Positions 1 to 7,953 of a DNA stretch of 25,145 bases are shown piece after piece. Position 1 is the first letter of the stretch. The number at the start of each line of letters is the position of its first letter. The notes under the pieces are model-generated. The model saw only the letters and a list, made by a program, of their open reading frames with translations, did no database searches and was not told where the DNA came from. Source of the DNA: an uncultured Oscillospiraceae bacterium (GTDB lineage: Bacteria; Bacillota; Clostridia; Oscillospirales; Acutalibacteraceae); the NCBI GenBank assembly GCA_905192745.1, contig CAJJLZ010000034.1, positions 1 to 25,145 of the forward strand, written 5' to 3'. The translations under genes were made by a program, and so were the position numbers.

Positions 1-53
1 GCAGCTGATTTGTAATCAGCAGGTCGGGGGTTCGAATCCGTCCACCAGCTCCA
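1..53 (+). tRNA. tRNA-Thr (TGT anticodon), 5' end cut off by the window
   Basis: Only the 3' part is present. The anticodon arm is visible as stem GCTGA / TCAGC around the loop TTTGTAA, giving anticodon TGT (threonine, ACA codons). A T-loop TTCGAAT follows, then the acceptor strand CACCAGC, discriminator T and an encoded CCA at 51-53. One T-stem pair looks mismatched. The tRNA-Tyr begins 11 bases later, so the two are probably cotranscribed. Confidence 0.9.
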
Positions 54-64
54 AAATTTCATAT

Positions 65-149
65 GGGGGAATTCCAGAGCGGCCAAATGGGGCAGACTGT
101 AAATCTGTTGTCACTGACTTCGGTGGTTCGAATCCACCTTCCCCCACCA
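65..149 (+). tRNA. tRNA-Tyr (GTA anticodon)
   Basis: This is a complete class II tRNA of 85 nt. Acceptor GGGGGAA at 65-71 pairs with TTCCCCC at 139-145, followed by discriminator A and an encoded CCA. The anticodon loop CTGTAAA gives GTA (tyrosine). A long variable arm precedes the T-loop TTCGAAT, as expected for bacterial tRNA-Tyr. It follows tRNA-Thr in the same orientation. Confidence 0.96.
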
Positions 150-190
150 AACCTGCGGTGAGCATTCGCGCTCCGCAGGTTTTTCTTTTT
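150..190 (+). terminator. Rho-independent terminator of the tRNA operon
   Basis: AACCTGCGG (150-158) pairs perfectly with CCGCAGGTT (173-181) and the 3' arm runs into a T-rich tract up to 190. It sits directly behind the tRNA-Tyr CCA, so it ends the tRNA transcript. Confidence 0.9.
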
Positions 191-354
191 GTAGCAATAC
201 GCCCGCGTCCGGGCGGCATCTAAAATGCCCGCCCCCCATCAAGTCGCTGCAAGCTGCATATCGCCTGCCCGGCTGCAAGCGCCCTCGCGGCGGCTTTGGC
301 TGGCTGTCAACTTTTTGCGGGCGCACATCGGTACGCCTCTTTTTCGCAGTACCC

Positions 355-383
355 TTCCAATCCAACGCTCATTGTACTATACT
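355..383 (+). promoter_or_regulatory. Possible promoter of the DUF2284 gene
   Basis: A good -10 (TATACT, 378-383) lies 17 bases after a poor -35 (TTCCAA, 355-360), about 37 bases upstream of the ATG at 420. I see nothing else in 191-354. Confidence 0.35.
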
Positions 384-419
384 GGGCGCAGAGGTTTCTG
401 CTTTTGAGGAGATGATTCC

Positions 420-985
420 ATGAGTTTATTGAGCGGGAAATTAGAAGCCGCCGGATTTTTTCAATATGGCGTTATACATACCGCGGATATCCATTTTTCG
501 CAGGAAGTCCGGTCAATGTGCGAAGCCAATACCTGTCGGCAATACGGAAAAACTTGGGCTTGCCCCCCTGCGGTTGGAACCGTAGAGGAGTGTAAAAACC
601 GGATACGGAAATACGAAAAAATGCTGGTTTTTACCGGCAAATATGATTTGGAAGACTCTTTTGATTTTGAAGGCATGATGGCGGGCGCCAGAAAGTTCAG
701 CCATTCCTGCCGGGTTTTCGACCGGGAGATAAGCGCCTGCCTGAATCACTATCTGATGTTTTCCAATGAAGGCTGTGACTTGTGCAAAAATGCACTTATC
801 CCGATAATCCCTGTCGCTTTCCCGACCGTGTGCACGGTTCGCTGGAGGGAAACGGAATTTTTGTAAGCAAAATTGCCAGACTGGCTCAGATTCGCTACCA
901 TAACGGCGCCAATACCGTTACCTATTTTGGGGCGTTGGTATGCAATTCCGCTGACTTGGACCGACTTGAAACCGCTGGAAAATGA
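420..985 (+). pseudogene. DUF2284 putative metal-binding protein, broken by a frameshift
   Basis: The first 124 codons from the ATG at 420 read as a DUF2284 protein, with the cysteine-rich start CEANTCRQYGKTWACPP and then EGCDLCKN. At about 789-791, in a run of five A followed by T, the frame shifts. The rest of the family sequence continues in another frame as CTYPDNPCRFPDR through to LETAGK, ending at the TGA at 983-985. Restoring one base (AAAAATTGCACT) would rejoin the two parts into about 188 residues, a normal DUF2284 length, and would restore the second CxxC pair (CDLCKNC). The start follows a GAGGAGA ribosome site at about 406-412. The function of the family is not established; the conserved cysteines suggest metal or Fe-S binding. 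The break is either a genuine pseudogene or a homopolymer sequencing error. Confidence 0.8.
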
Positions 986-1012
986 ACATAAATAATGGAA
1001 AGTCCGATAAAC

Positions 1013-1048
1013 AACGACTTGTTCAGCATGTCGTTATGTCGTTTTTTA
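1013..1048 (+). terminator. Possible terminator after the DUF2284 gene
   Basis: AACGAC (1013-1018) can pair with GTCGTT at either 1030-1035 or 1038-1043. The latter runs into a T-rich tail (TTTTATTTT). It stands between the end of the rightward DUF2284 gene and the end of the convergent YitT-like gene. I see no gene in 986-1193. Confidence 0.5.
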
Positions 1049-1193
1049 TTTTCATCATTTTGAATTCAAAGCATGGAAAACATCGCTTAGTAGCGGAAAA
1101 ATACCGGTTATGGGAAGACAAGCGGCTTTCATGCTCCATCCTGCCGATGCAATTCAACCCGGCCTTAATCCGATACCGCCGTTTCGGCTTTTC

Positions 1194-2123
1194 TCAATCA
1201 TGAGGACGCTGATAAAAATTTCCTGCCACCTGATCGGTTTTCAGAATGTTGACAAATGCCTTTGCGTCGATTTTCCGCACCTGCCGGGTGATTTTTTTCA
1301 CCTGATCTCCCGCGATAACCGAATACAGCATGGAACGCGGCTCCCCATTATACAGACCGGTGCCGCGAAACAGGGTGGCCCCGTGATGGGTGGCGTCTTT
1401 GATCTGCTCGTAAATCTCCTCCGTTTTATCCGAGATAATGAAGAGCGTGGTTCGTTTGTAGCGTGGATTGAGCATATGCACCACCTGGGTGGAAGCGAAC
1501 TGAAAGATGATCGAATACAGCGCTTTGTCCCAGCCGAACAGGAGGCCGGCCAGCGCCAGCATAACGGCGTTGCCGAAAAGCACATAGTTCCACGCATCCA
1601 CATTCAGCCGTTCGGACAGGGCTACGGCGATGAAGTCGGTGCCTCCGCTGGTGGCCCGGCCAAGCAGACACAGGCTGATCGCAAAGCCGTTGACGATACC
1701 CCCGAATATGCAGATCAGCAGCACGTCGTTGGTCAGCGGCATGGGCGGCAGCACATCGGTGAGCACGCTGGTCAGGACAATCATAACACAGGAATACGCC
1801 GTGAATCGCTTCCCGATAAACCGGAAGCTGACGGCCGCCGGGATGGCGTTAAGCAGAAAATTTACCAGCGTATAGGGAAGGGACAGACCAAGGAACTCTC
1901 TGGCACTCCGCTGGATAAGCAGGGTCAGGCCGGTGAAGCCGCCGGGAAACAGGCCGCCAGCTTCCACAAAGCTTTGGATATTCACGGCCATAATAACGGA
2001 GGCCAGCGTAATCAGGGACAGCCGCAGCGCATGTTCCCGAAGGGATGAAAAATCCGGTCGATGCGCGCCGGCTTTTTCCGATTTTATCGGCTTTATCAGC
2101 TTTATCGGCTTTATCAGCTTCAC
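1194..2123 (-). CDS. YitT family membrane protein (DUF161 plus DUF2179)
   Basis: This is a predicted integral membrane protein of about 309 residues. An N-terminal hydrophobic half has five or six membrane segments (including SLITLASVIMAVNIQSFV and a GGLFPGGFTGL turn), and a soluble C-terminal domain of the DUF2179 type contains the characteristic GTGLYNGE. Family members are uncharacterised membrane proteins; no substrate is known. I place the start at the GTG at 2123-2121, because AAGGAGG (2136-2130) stands 6 bases before it. The in-frame ATG at 2129 abuts that ribosome site and an upstream GTG at 2159 has none. The first residues after the start, KLIKPIKLIKPIK, come from a 9-bp tandem repeat in the DNA. 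The gene lies 32 bases behind the PHP gene, so the two are probably one operon. Confidence 0.9.
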   Translation of the reverse strand: MKLIKPIKLIKPIKSEKAGAHRPDFSSLREHALRLSLITLASVIMAVNIQSFVEAGGLFPGGFTGLTLLIQRSAREFLGLSLPYTLVNFLLNAIPAAVSFRFIGKRFTAYSCVMIVLTSVLTDVLPPMPLTNDVLLICIFGGIVNGFAISLCLLGRATSGGTDFIAVALSERLNVDAWNYVLFGNAVMLALAGLLFGWDKALYSIIFQFASTQVVHMLNPRYKRTTLFIISDKTEEIYEQIKDATHHGATLFRGTGLYNGEPRSMLYSVIAGDQVKKITRQVRKIDAKAFVNILKTDQVAGNFYQRPHD

Positions 2124-2125
2124 AG
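2081..2125. repeat. Imperfect 9-bp tandem repeat inside the YitT-like gene
   Basis: About four to five copies of a CTTTATCGG / CTTTATCAG unit run head to tail and end in CTTCACAGG. On the coding strand they encode alternating LIKPIK steps just after the start codon. Slippage here would add or remove three residues at a time without shifting the frame. Confidence 0.75.
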
Positions 2126-2155
2126 GCATCCTCCTTATCGACAGCCCTTTCGCGT

Positions 2156-3028
2156 TCACACCGCAAAGGGGGAAGACCAGGCGGTGTTTCCGTCTCTGTC
2201 GGTCAGTTCCACCCGGACAAAATGATCCGTCGGCTTCTTGATTTCATACCGCGCGGCGGTGACGCCGTTCCCGCGGGTTACCCGATCCCGTGCATAGAGA
2301 GAATCCGAATAAAAGACCACCTCATCCACCGGCGAGCAGGTCACCTCCAGCGCGTCGTCCCGAATCTCCATGGAAAAGGTCGGGCCCTGCGTCGCATAGA
2401 ACCGTCCGGCGCGGATGGCCTGCGTCAATGCGGCGCCGGTGCATTCCCGCGCCTGTACCAACAGGTAGGAACGGGTTTCATCTCCCTGATAAAAATGCGC
2501 GTCGTCCGCCGCCATGCAGGGCAGAAGCGCGCCCTCTACCGCCATCTGATCCACAAACGCCCCGGAGTACGGCCGAGCGTTCCATGGCGTGCCGGAAACG
2601 GTATTGTAGATTTCCACCCCTGCCAGTCCGGTCAGGCCGAGCACATCGCCGACACGGTTGAGAGACCATGCCGGATGGGCAAGAATCGCCAGACCGCCGG
2701 CCGCATTGATGCCGTCAATGATCTTCTGCGGGGTCAGGCCGGGGCCTTTCCGCAGCGCGGGCGGAGCAGACATCCCCGCTCCGACGATATGGAACACCCC
2801 CTCCCGCGCCGTTCCTCCCACGTCGTATTCACAGCCCGCGAGCAGGAGAAGGCCGTTTTCCGCCCGTTCGTCGGACAGCGCCCAGTGGTCGGTTAACGCG
2901 AGAAAATCGTAGTCCTTTGCACGGTAGAGCGCCGTAACCTCTTCCGGCGTTTTCAAACCGTCCGAACGGGTGGTATGGGTATGAAGATTGCCTTTCCACC
3001 AGCGGCGGCCTTGGTTGTCAAGCAGCAT
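2156..3028 (-). CDS. PHP domain metal-dependent phosphoesterase
   Basis: A 290-residue protein of the PHP superfamily. The first metal-binding motif is HTHTTRSDG at residues 16-24. It is followed by LALTDHWAL, then LAILAHPAW and a C-terminal AADDAH, which supply the usual His and Asp ligands. Family members hydrolyse phosphoester bonds with two or three metal ions in the cytoplasm. The short form with no polymerase domain is typical of stand-alone PHP phosphoesterases (YciV/TrpH-like), but the substrate cannot be told. The ATG at 3028 is chosen because AAAGGAA lies 10 bases upstream and the HTH motif then falls near the N-terminus; the frame remains open to 3118 without a better site. It sits between the GtrA-like and YitT-like genes in one leftward cluster. 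Confidence 0.88.
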   Translation of the reverse strand: MLLDNQGRRWWKGNLHTHTTRSDGLKTPEEVTALYRAKDYDFLALTDHWALSDERAENGLLLLAGCEYDVGGTAREGVFHIVGAGMSAPPALRKGPGLTPQKIIDGINAAGGLAILAHPAWSLNRVGDVLGLTGLAGVEIYNTVSGTPWNARPYSGAFVDQMAVEGALLPCMAADDAHFYQGDETRSYLLVQARECTGAALTQAIRAGRFYATQGPTFSMEIRDDALEVTCSPVDEVVFYSDSLYARDRVTRGNGVTAARYEIKKPTDHFVRVELTDRDGNTAWSSPFAV

Positions 3029-3170
3029 AATACAGCGCTTCCTTTCTTTGTCGGACGATCCCGCCCCAGTCAGGCGGCCGGACGGTAACTGTATACATCC
3101 GGGCACGCGGCCCGTCAAATCCGTCGATGATAATATCGTTGGGGAAAAAGGCTCATAGCGTCTCCATCAG

Positions 3171-3590
3171 CTACCCGCCCCTTCCGTCCGGGCGGAACAC
3201 CCATTTCCGCTGCACGGTGTAATTCACAAAAAACAGCAGTCCGTCCACCATCATCTTCACCATCGTTTCCTCCCAGCCGAGCAGCTTCACCAGACGGCCG
3301 ACCAGAAAGGCGGAGGCGGTCATCACACATACGCACAGCAGCGCAAAACGGGCCAGCGTCCGCCTGCGGTTTCCGCTACCGCGGAACACCCGTCGGCGGT
3401 TGATGGTGAAGTTGACCAGCGACGACACCAAACGCGCCCCAACAGTGCTGAATAAAATATACGCCGGAGTCAGCGCTTTCAGCAGCCGAACCAGCAGATG
3501 AAACAGCAGAATATCGATTGCCGAAGAGGAAACCGAAGACAGCAGAAAGCGGAAAAAGGTCGGAATCGAAAATCGTCCGGTTTTTTCCAC
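3171..3590 (-). CDS. GtrA-like membrane protein
   Basis: A protein of about 139 residues with four hydrophobic segments and the GtrA family pattern: FFRFLLSSVSSSAIDILLFHLL in segment one, SSLVNFTINRRRVF after segment two, and FFVNYTVQRKWVF at the end. GtrA-like proteins are thought to help move lipid-linked sugars across the membrane, or to act beside glycosyltransferases; no such partner is seen here. The best start is the GTG at 3590, with AAGGAGG 7 bases upstream. An ATG at 3608 overlaps that ribosome site and is less likely. It is the first gene of the leftward GtrA-PHP-YitT cluster. No gene is seen between it and the hairpin at 3780. Confidence 0.87.
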   Translation of the reverse strand: MEKTGRFSIPTFFRFLLSSVSSSAIDILLFHLLVRLLKALTPAYILFSTVGARLVSSLVNFTINRRRVFRGSGNRRRTLARFALLCVCVMTASAFLVGRLVKLLGWEETMVKMMVDGLLFFVNYTVQRKWVFRPDGRGG

Positions 3591-3779
3591 AGGGTTTCCT
3601 CCTTCCATAGTTTACCGGCAGTGTCGCCGTATACTCGCTGCGTTCAGCGTTATTTTACCGCAAAAGCAGCTCGTCCGCAACCGGTTCGCTCCGCCCGTCT
3701 TTCCCGGAGCCGCAGAAAAAACGGACGGGAAGCAAGCCGCCGCTCGGCGGACTCCTTTTCCACCCGGGATTCACAGGCA

Positions 3780-3817
3780 AACACGCCGCCGAACGGATCG
3801 TTCGGCGGCGTGTTTTT
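3780..3817. terminator. Strong hairpin terminator downstream of the DUF4163/DUF3298 gene
   Basis: AACACGCCGCCGAACG (3780-3795) pairs perfectly over 16 bp with 3799-3814 around a GAT loop. The T-run (TGTTTTT) is on the + strand; on the minus strand only TTT follows. It lies 5 bases past the stop of the leftward gene at 3822, so it probably ends that gene and also blocks traffic from the left. Confidence 0.8.
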
Positions 3818-3821
3818 CCGA

Positions 3822-4589
3822 TTACGGCTGAAGCTCGGCCCGCAGGCAGTCCTGAAGCTGCGCCAGCGGGATTTCCAGTTCCACCGTACCCATCGAATGC
3901 GGGAACCAGGTCAGCTCCCGCACCACAATCACGAGGCAGGTATCGGTAAGATAAAACGGCTGCCCGACCTCCACACGGGGATTGGAGACAAGAAGCTGTG
4001 ACATAAGCCCCCGCTCCTCCAGCAGACGGTTCACCTCTCTGTTAACCCGGCGCATTCCGTTTTCACTGTTGGAAAACAGTTCCGGCAAAGTCAGCGTTTC
4101 GCCGCTGACGGTAAAAAACGTCAGACCGGTTTTGGTGTCCAGTCCGTTCGCTCCGCCGGCGTGCAGAAGATAATCGCTGAACAGCAGGCTGGCGATTCCG
4201 CCGCCGTTTCGCTTGACTTCATACGAAAACACCCCTTCGGCTTTCCATTGCTCCGACCGGTCGTCGGTCCGCATGGTCACCGCGGCGGCTTTCGTCCGTG
4301 CAAGCGCCTCCTTCTCCCATTCGGCCATCCGCGCATTCAGCCGCTTTCCGGCGGCTGCGTCGCCGATGCCGGTAAAGCGCGGGTGCGTTCCGGTAAACTC
4401 AACAGCGTCCGTCGTCACATGTTGGCGGACCGGGCTGATGGTGATCTCGCCGACATTCAGAATCGGCGCCGTACTCATCAGCGCGGCCGCCAGCATGGAT
4501 GAAACCATAGTTTTCGTCCGGCTCCGGAAGGTACGCATTCCGGGAATCCGAAAGCTCCGTACCCTTTTGACGGATCCACTTTCCCTCAT
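3822..4589 (-). CDS. Secreted or membrane-anchored DUF4163/DUF3298 protein (RsiV-like sensor fold)
   Basis: A protein of about 255 residues. A basic N-terminus (residues 1-28) leads into one hydrophobic stretch, TMVSSMLAAALMSTAPILNV (about 27-46), which is a signal peptide or anchor. The rest is extracytoplasmic. A DUF4163-like half precedes a DUF3298 C-terminal half (LTFFTVSGETLTLPELF through YLTDTCLVIVV). The same pair of domains forms the outer part of Bacillus RsiV, where it binds lysozyme. The cytoplasmic anti-sigma domain of RsiV is absent here, so a ligand-binding role is only a guess. The start is the ATG at 4589, with AGGAGG three bases before it. It diverges from the UMF1 transporter. 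Confidence 0.8.
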   Translation of the reverse strand: MRESGSVKRVRSFRIPGMRTFRSRTKTMVSSMLAAALMSTAPILNVGEITISPVRQHVTTDAVEFTGTHPRFTGIGDAAAGKRLNARMAEWEKEALARTKAAAVTMRTDDRSEQWKAEGVFSYEVKRNGGGIASLLFSDYLLHAGGANGLDTKTGLTFFTVSGETLTLPELFSNSENGMRRVNREVNRLLEERGLMSQLLVSNPRVEVGQPFYLTDTCLVIVVRELTWFPHSMGTVELEIPLAQLQDCLRAELQP

Positions 4590-4615
4590 AGGCCTCCTGC
4601 TCCCCCCTCGCGCTG

Positions 4616-4683
4616 AAAACGGGACGCATGGGACGACGCTTCCGTTTAAAAAACGGAAAACCGTCCTTTGTACGTCCCGTTTT
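4616..4683. repeat. Nested three-tier inverted repeat between divergent genes
   Basis: An outer arm AAAACGGGACG (4616-4626) matches CGTCCCGTTTT (4673-4683) perfectly. Inside, GGACG (4631-4635) can pair with CGTCC (4662-4666), and TTCCGTTT (4640-4647) with AAACGGAA (4651-4658). The T-runs fit an intrinsic terminator on either strand, but there is no gene end beside it. It stands 26 bases upstream of the leftward DUF4163/DUF3298 start and before the rightward transporter. Confidence 0.75.
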
Positions 4684-4749
4684 AGCATATGCCGCTTTTC
4701 CCCGTGGCGCGCCGGAAATTTCTCACGGCGGGATTTTACATTCTTCTAA

Positions 4750-4783
4750 TTGACATGTCGCCGAAAAAATGGGAGACTATAAA
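4750..4783 (+). promoter_or_regulatory. Possible promoter of the UMF1 transporter
   Basis: A perfect -35 TTGACA (4750-4755) is followed by GACTATAAA. Spacing to a -10 is poor: 19 bases to GACTAT or 22 to TATAAA. It is the only candidate seen upstream of the ATG at 4845. Confidence 0.35.
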
Positions 4784-4844
4784 GAGAATGATAAAAACAG
4801 TGAAAATTTATTTTTTCGAATACAGGAGAGGCAGGGAAAGCCGT

Positions 4845-6518
4845 ATGACTCACAGAGATCGGAAGCCGTTGTCCCCGCGTTCCCAAACCACCCGTTTTAC
4901 CAAAACGGAAAAAAGCTGGATTTTGTACGACTGGGCCAATTCGGTATACGCCACCAATATGATGGCCGCCATCTTCCCGATTTATTACGCCGGCGTCGCC
5001 GGCGACGCCGGCGATAAGTGGTGGGGTATCGGCGTATCCATTGCTTCCTTCGCGGTCGCGGTGCTGGCGCCCCTGCTCGGCTCCATCGGTGATTCTCATG
5101 GAATGAAAAAACGCTTTTTCACTTTTTTCCTTGTTCTCGGCGTGGCCTTTACCGCGCTGACCGCCTTTGTGGCGGATTGGAAATGGATGCTGATCGGCTA
5201 TGTGCTGTCCCACATCGGCTTTTCCGGCGCCAATGTATTTTACGATTCCTTTTTGACCGATGTGACCGACGGGGAACGGATGGATAAAGTCTCCGCCTGG
5301 GGCTATGCGATGGGCTATCTCGGCGGAAGCACCATTCCCTTCGTGATCTCCATCATATTTCTGCTGCTGACCGGCTTCAGCGTGACGGCGGTGAAGGCGT
5401 CCATCCTGATTACCTGTGTTTGGTGGGCGCTGTTCTCCCTTCCCTTTCTGAAGAACGTACATCAGGTGCATGGGGTGGAAACGCCGCCCCTCCAGCTGGC
5501 GCGGGGCGCGCTGCGCAATCTGGGCGGCACCATGCGGAGAATCGGCAAAAACCGCGGACTGCTGCTGTTCATGCTCGCCTACTTTTTCTATATCGACGGG
5601 GTGGGCACGGTGATCTCCCTTGCCACTAACTACGGCGCGACGCTGGGGCTGGGCTCCACCGGGATGATTATCGCTCTGCTGATAACCCAACTGGTGGCGG
5701 TTCCCTGTTCCATCCTGTTCAGCCGGCTGGCGGAGCGGGCTGGAGCAATCCGGATGATTACCGTCGCCATCGCCATATATTTCGGCATCTGCGGCGTGGG
5801 CTTCTTTATGGGAGTGAATGTGGAACCCTATCAGCTGGAATACGCAAGCCTGATTCCGGCGGCGGAAGAGGTCTCCCCCTTTGAACCGGGCAGGGATTCC
5901 GACGCGCTGGCACTGGTGCTGGACGACCTGCGGGAGGACGGCAAAAACGCTCTTTCCGCCGCCGACCGTTCCGCCGCCTTTTACGCGACTGCGGAGGACG
6001 GAACCGCCTCCGGGGTAATCGGGGACGCGCTGGCCCGGATTCGGGACGCGTCCAATCCGCACTATTCCTTTACCTCGGACGAAGCGCGGTCACGGGCGGT
6101 TTCGGTGGTAGAGGAACTGCGCCCCACTCTGCTCGCCTTCGCCTCGAACGCGGAGAAGCAGGCGGAGTATACCCGGGCGCTTTCCCTGTCCTCTCTCCTC
6201 TTCTGGCTGATGGCGGTGCTGGTCGGCACGGTGCAGGGCGGCATTCAGGCCCTTTCCCGCTCCTACTTCGGGCGGCTGATCCCGGCGAAGCACTCCAACG
6301 AGTATTTCGGCTTTTTCGATATTTTCGGTAAGTTTGCCGCCGTGATCGGCCCCTTCCTTTATTCCGCCTTCTATATGGCGACGGGACGGGCGTCCATCGG
6401 TATCCTCAGCCTGATGCTGTTGTTCCTGACGGGCGGTCTGATCCTGACGGCGGGACGTCATCCCATCCGCGCGGCGGAGGAATCCGCAGCGGCGGAACGC
6501 GCGGCCGCGGCGGAATAA
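4845..6518 (+). CDS. UMF1-type MFS transporter with a large extra loop
   Basis: A 558-residue membrane transporter of the UMF1/Atg22-like branch of the major facilitator superfamily. Diagnostic stretches are WILYDWANSVYAT at the first membrane segment, GSIGDSHGMKKR as the cytoplasmic MFS loop, and VQGGIQALSRSYFGRLIP with EYFGFFDIFGKFAAVIGP near the end. Bacterial members are usually about 420-450 residues. The excess here is an acidic, alanine-rich segment at about residues 327-442, placed between two late membrane helices and predicted to lie outside the cell. The substrate is unknown. The start is the ATG at 4845 (MTHRDRK), preceded by GGAGAGG and AGGGA. The frame stays open upstream to 4689, but that stretch contains the promoter-like sequence. 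The C-terminus ends in a short alanine/glutamate tail. A strong terminator follows at 6588. Confidence 0.9.
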   Translation: MTHRDRKPLSPRSQTTRFTKTEKSWILYDWANSVYATNMMAAIFPIYYAGVAGDAGDKWWGIGVSIASFAVAVLAPLLGSIGDSHGMKKRFFTFFLVLGVAFTALTAFVADWKWMLIGYVLSHIGFSGANVFYDSFLTDVTDGERMDKVSAWGYAMGYLGGSTIPFVISIIFLLLTGFSVTAVKASILITCVWWALFSLPFLKNVHQVHGVETPPLQLARGALRNLGGTMRRIGKNRGLLLFMLAYFFYIDGVGTVISLATNYGATLGLGSTGMIIALLITQLVAVPCSILFSRLAERAGAIRMITVAIAIYFGICGVGFFMGVNVEPYQLEYASLIPAAEEVSPFEPGRDSDALALVLDDLREDGKNALSAADRSAAFYATAEDGTASGVIGDALARIRDASNPHYSFTSDEARSRAVSVVEELRPTLLAFASNAEKQAEYTRALSLSSLLFWLMAVLVGTVQGGIQALSRSYFGRLIPAKHSNEYFGFFDIFGKFAAVIGPFLYSAFYMATGRASIGILSLMLLFLTGGLILTAGRHPIRAAEESAAAERAAAAE

Positions 6519-6587
6519 TCTCATAATGTTGTCATGTTATAATCCCATTGGCGAAACCGCCGTTTCCTCTGTTTACAGACAATAAAC

Positions 6588-6626
6588 GCCCCGGTGCCGG
6601 ACAGAATATCCGGCGCCGGGGCTTTT
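6588..6626 (+). terminator. Rho-independent terminator of the UMF1 transporter gene
   Basis: GCCCCGGTGCCGGA (6588-6601) pairs over 14 bp, with one G-T pair, with 6609-6622 around a 7-base loop and is followed by TTTT. It lies 70 bases after the transporter stop. In 6627-6843 I see no gene and no clear promoter. Confidence 0.88.
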
Positions 6627-6843
6627 CGGCAGCGGGGCAGACGGAGACCGTCCGTCCCGCGCGCTGTTCAAAAACCTTTCCGCGCGGCCTGTCCCGCCGG
6701 TATGCGGCCACTTTTCCCCTCATATAAGTTAGGGAGGCGCCGACGCATTCCGTTTCCCTTTCGACACGGGATTTTTCAGCGCTTTCCTGCCGCCGGAAAG
6801 AAACGCTCCCCGGCGGACATCGGGGAAAGGCGTGGTCGTTTTC

Positions 6844-7929
6844 ATGTTTATCGTTCTTACCAAAAAGACGCTGCTCCGTGCCGCCGCCTGTTTGCTGGTC
6901 GCGGCGCTGTTCACAGTGAGCGGTCTTCTGGCATATACGCAGCTTGCCGCCAATCCGGCGGAGGGAAAAACCGCCGAAAGCGGATCCGGTGAAACCGCTG
7001 AGAAAAAATTCATCAAATGGGTGGACTTCAACGTTACCTACGAAGCGCTGAACCGGGCGCTGAAGCTGGATATGGACTCCCACGGCACCGATACGCCGGT
7101 CAACTGGGTGGAGCTTCTCGCCTATGCCGCGGCGAGAAACGGCGGAAACTGGAAGGGTTTTCAAATAAGCAAGCTGGACGAAACCGCCGGCAAGCTCCGG
7201 AAAGGGGCCACCATCGGCGAGCTGACCAAGGATATGAAATATTACAGCTATTATTACGAGGCATATTCCGCCGTGCTCGGCGGTCTGGTCGGGGAATACG
7301 AGATCGAAGTGGCGGACGAGACGGCGGCGGGCGGCAAACGCTGGGAAAGCCGCTACGGCTTAAAGGGGTTCTCCCCCATCGCCCGGAATTACCCCTACAA
7401 CGACTTTGACGATTTCGGCAGCAGCCGGGATTACGGCTTCAAACGCAAGCATCTCGGCCACGACCTGATGGGCGCGGTCGGCACGCCCGTGATCGCGGTG
7501 GAGGGCGGCACGGTGGAAGCGCTTGGCTGGAACCAATACGGCGGCTGGCGGATCGGCATCCGCAGCTTCGATAAAAAGCGGTATTACTACTACGCCCACC
7601 TGCGCAAAAATTTTCCCTATAACAAAGCGCTGGAGGTGGGCTCGGTCGTACAGCCGGGCGACGTAATCGGCTATCTCGGGCGAACCGGCTACAGCGCGAC
7701 GGAAAACGTAAACAATATCACCCAGCCCCATCTGCACTTCGGCCTTCAGCTGATCTTTGACGAATCCCAGAAAGAGGGAAACAACGAAATCTGGGTGGAT
7801 GTGTACGCGCTGGTCCGGCTGCTCTACCGCAACCGCTCGGAGGTTCTCAAGGACGAAGAGACCAAGGAATACCACCGGATCTACGCTATCCGCGACCCCG
7901 CCGTTCCCGAAACCGCTCCCTCCGGCTGA
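6844..7929 (+). CDS. M23 family metallopeptidase (LytM-like), membrane-anchored
   Basis: A protein of about 361 residues. An N-terminal hydrophobic segment (about residues 8-30) acts as a signal or anchor. A middle region of about 150 residues is unassigned. The C-terminal half carries the M23 zinc endopeptidase motifs: HLGHD with the H-x3-D pattern (H203, D207), GTPVIAVEGGTVEALGW, YYYYAHLRK, and HLHFGLQ (HLH at 296-298). Family members cut peptidoglycan cross-bridges outside the membrane; all metal ligands are present, so it is probably active. The start is uncertain: the ATG at 6844 has GGGGAAAGG 13 bases upstream, while the in-frame GTG at 6832 lies too close to it. It faces the leftward transferase gene with a hairpin between them. 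Confidence 0.88.
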   Translation: MFIVLTKKTLLRAAACLLVAALFTVSGLLAYTQLAANPAEGKTAESGSGETAEKKFIKWVDFNVTYEALNRALKLDMDSHGTDTPVNWVELLAYAAARNGGNWKGFQISKLDETAGKLRKGATIGELTKDMKYYSYYYEAYSAVLGGLVGEYEIEVADETAAGGKRWESRYGLKGFSPIARNYPYNDFDDFGSSRDYGFKRKHLGHDLMGAVGTPVIAVEGGTVEALGWNQYGGWRIGIRSFDKKRYYYYAHLRKNFPYNKALEVGSVVQPGDVIGYLGRTGYSATENVNNITQPHLHFGLQLIFDESQKEGNNEIWVDVYALVRLLYRNRSEVLKDEETKEYHRIYAIRDPAVPETAPSG

Positions 7930-7953
7930 TCCGGGCCGTCTGCTTATACGTTT

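Noticed and set aside
782..985. A separate small gene of 67 codons
   Set aside because: It is the continuation of DUF2284 in another frame after a one-base loss, not an independent gene.
1110..2048. Long rightward ORF of 312 codons
   Set aside because: It lies antisense to the YitT-like gene, which has clear family motifs and a good ribosome site; the reverse frame has a low-complexity, histidine- and glutamine-rich product typical of a shadow.
2045..2896. Rightward ORF of 283 codons
   Set aside because: Antisense to the PHP phosphoesterase gene; its product is arginine/proline-rich with no family resemblance.
4746..6062. Leftward ORF of 438 codons
   Set aside because: Antisense to the UMF1 transporter, whose motifs and start are clear. 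GC-rich codon use leaves the reverse frame open.
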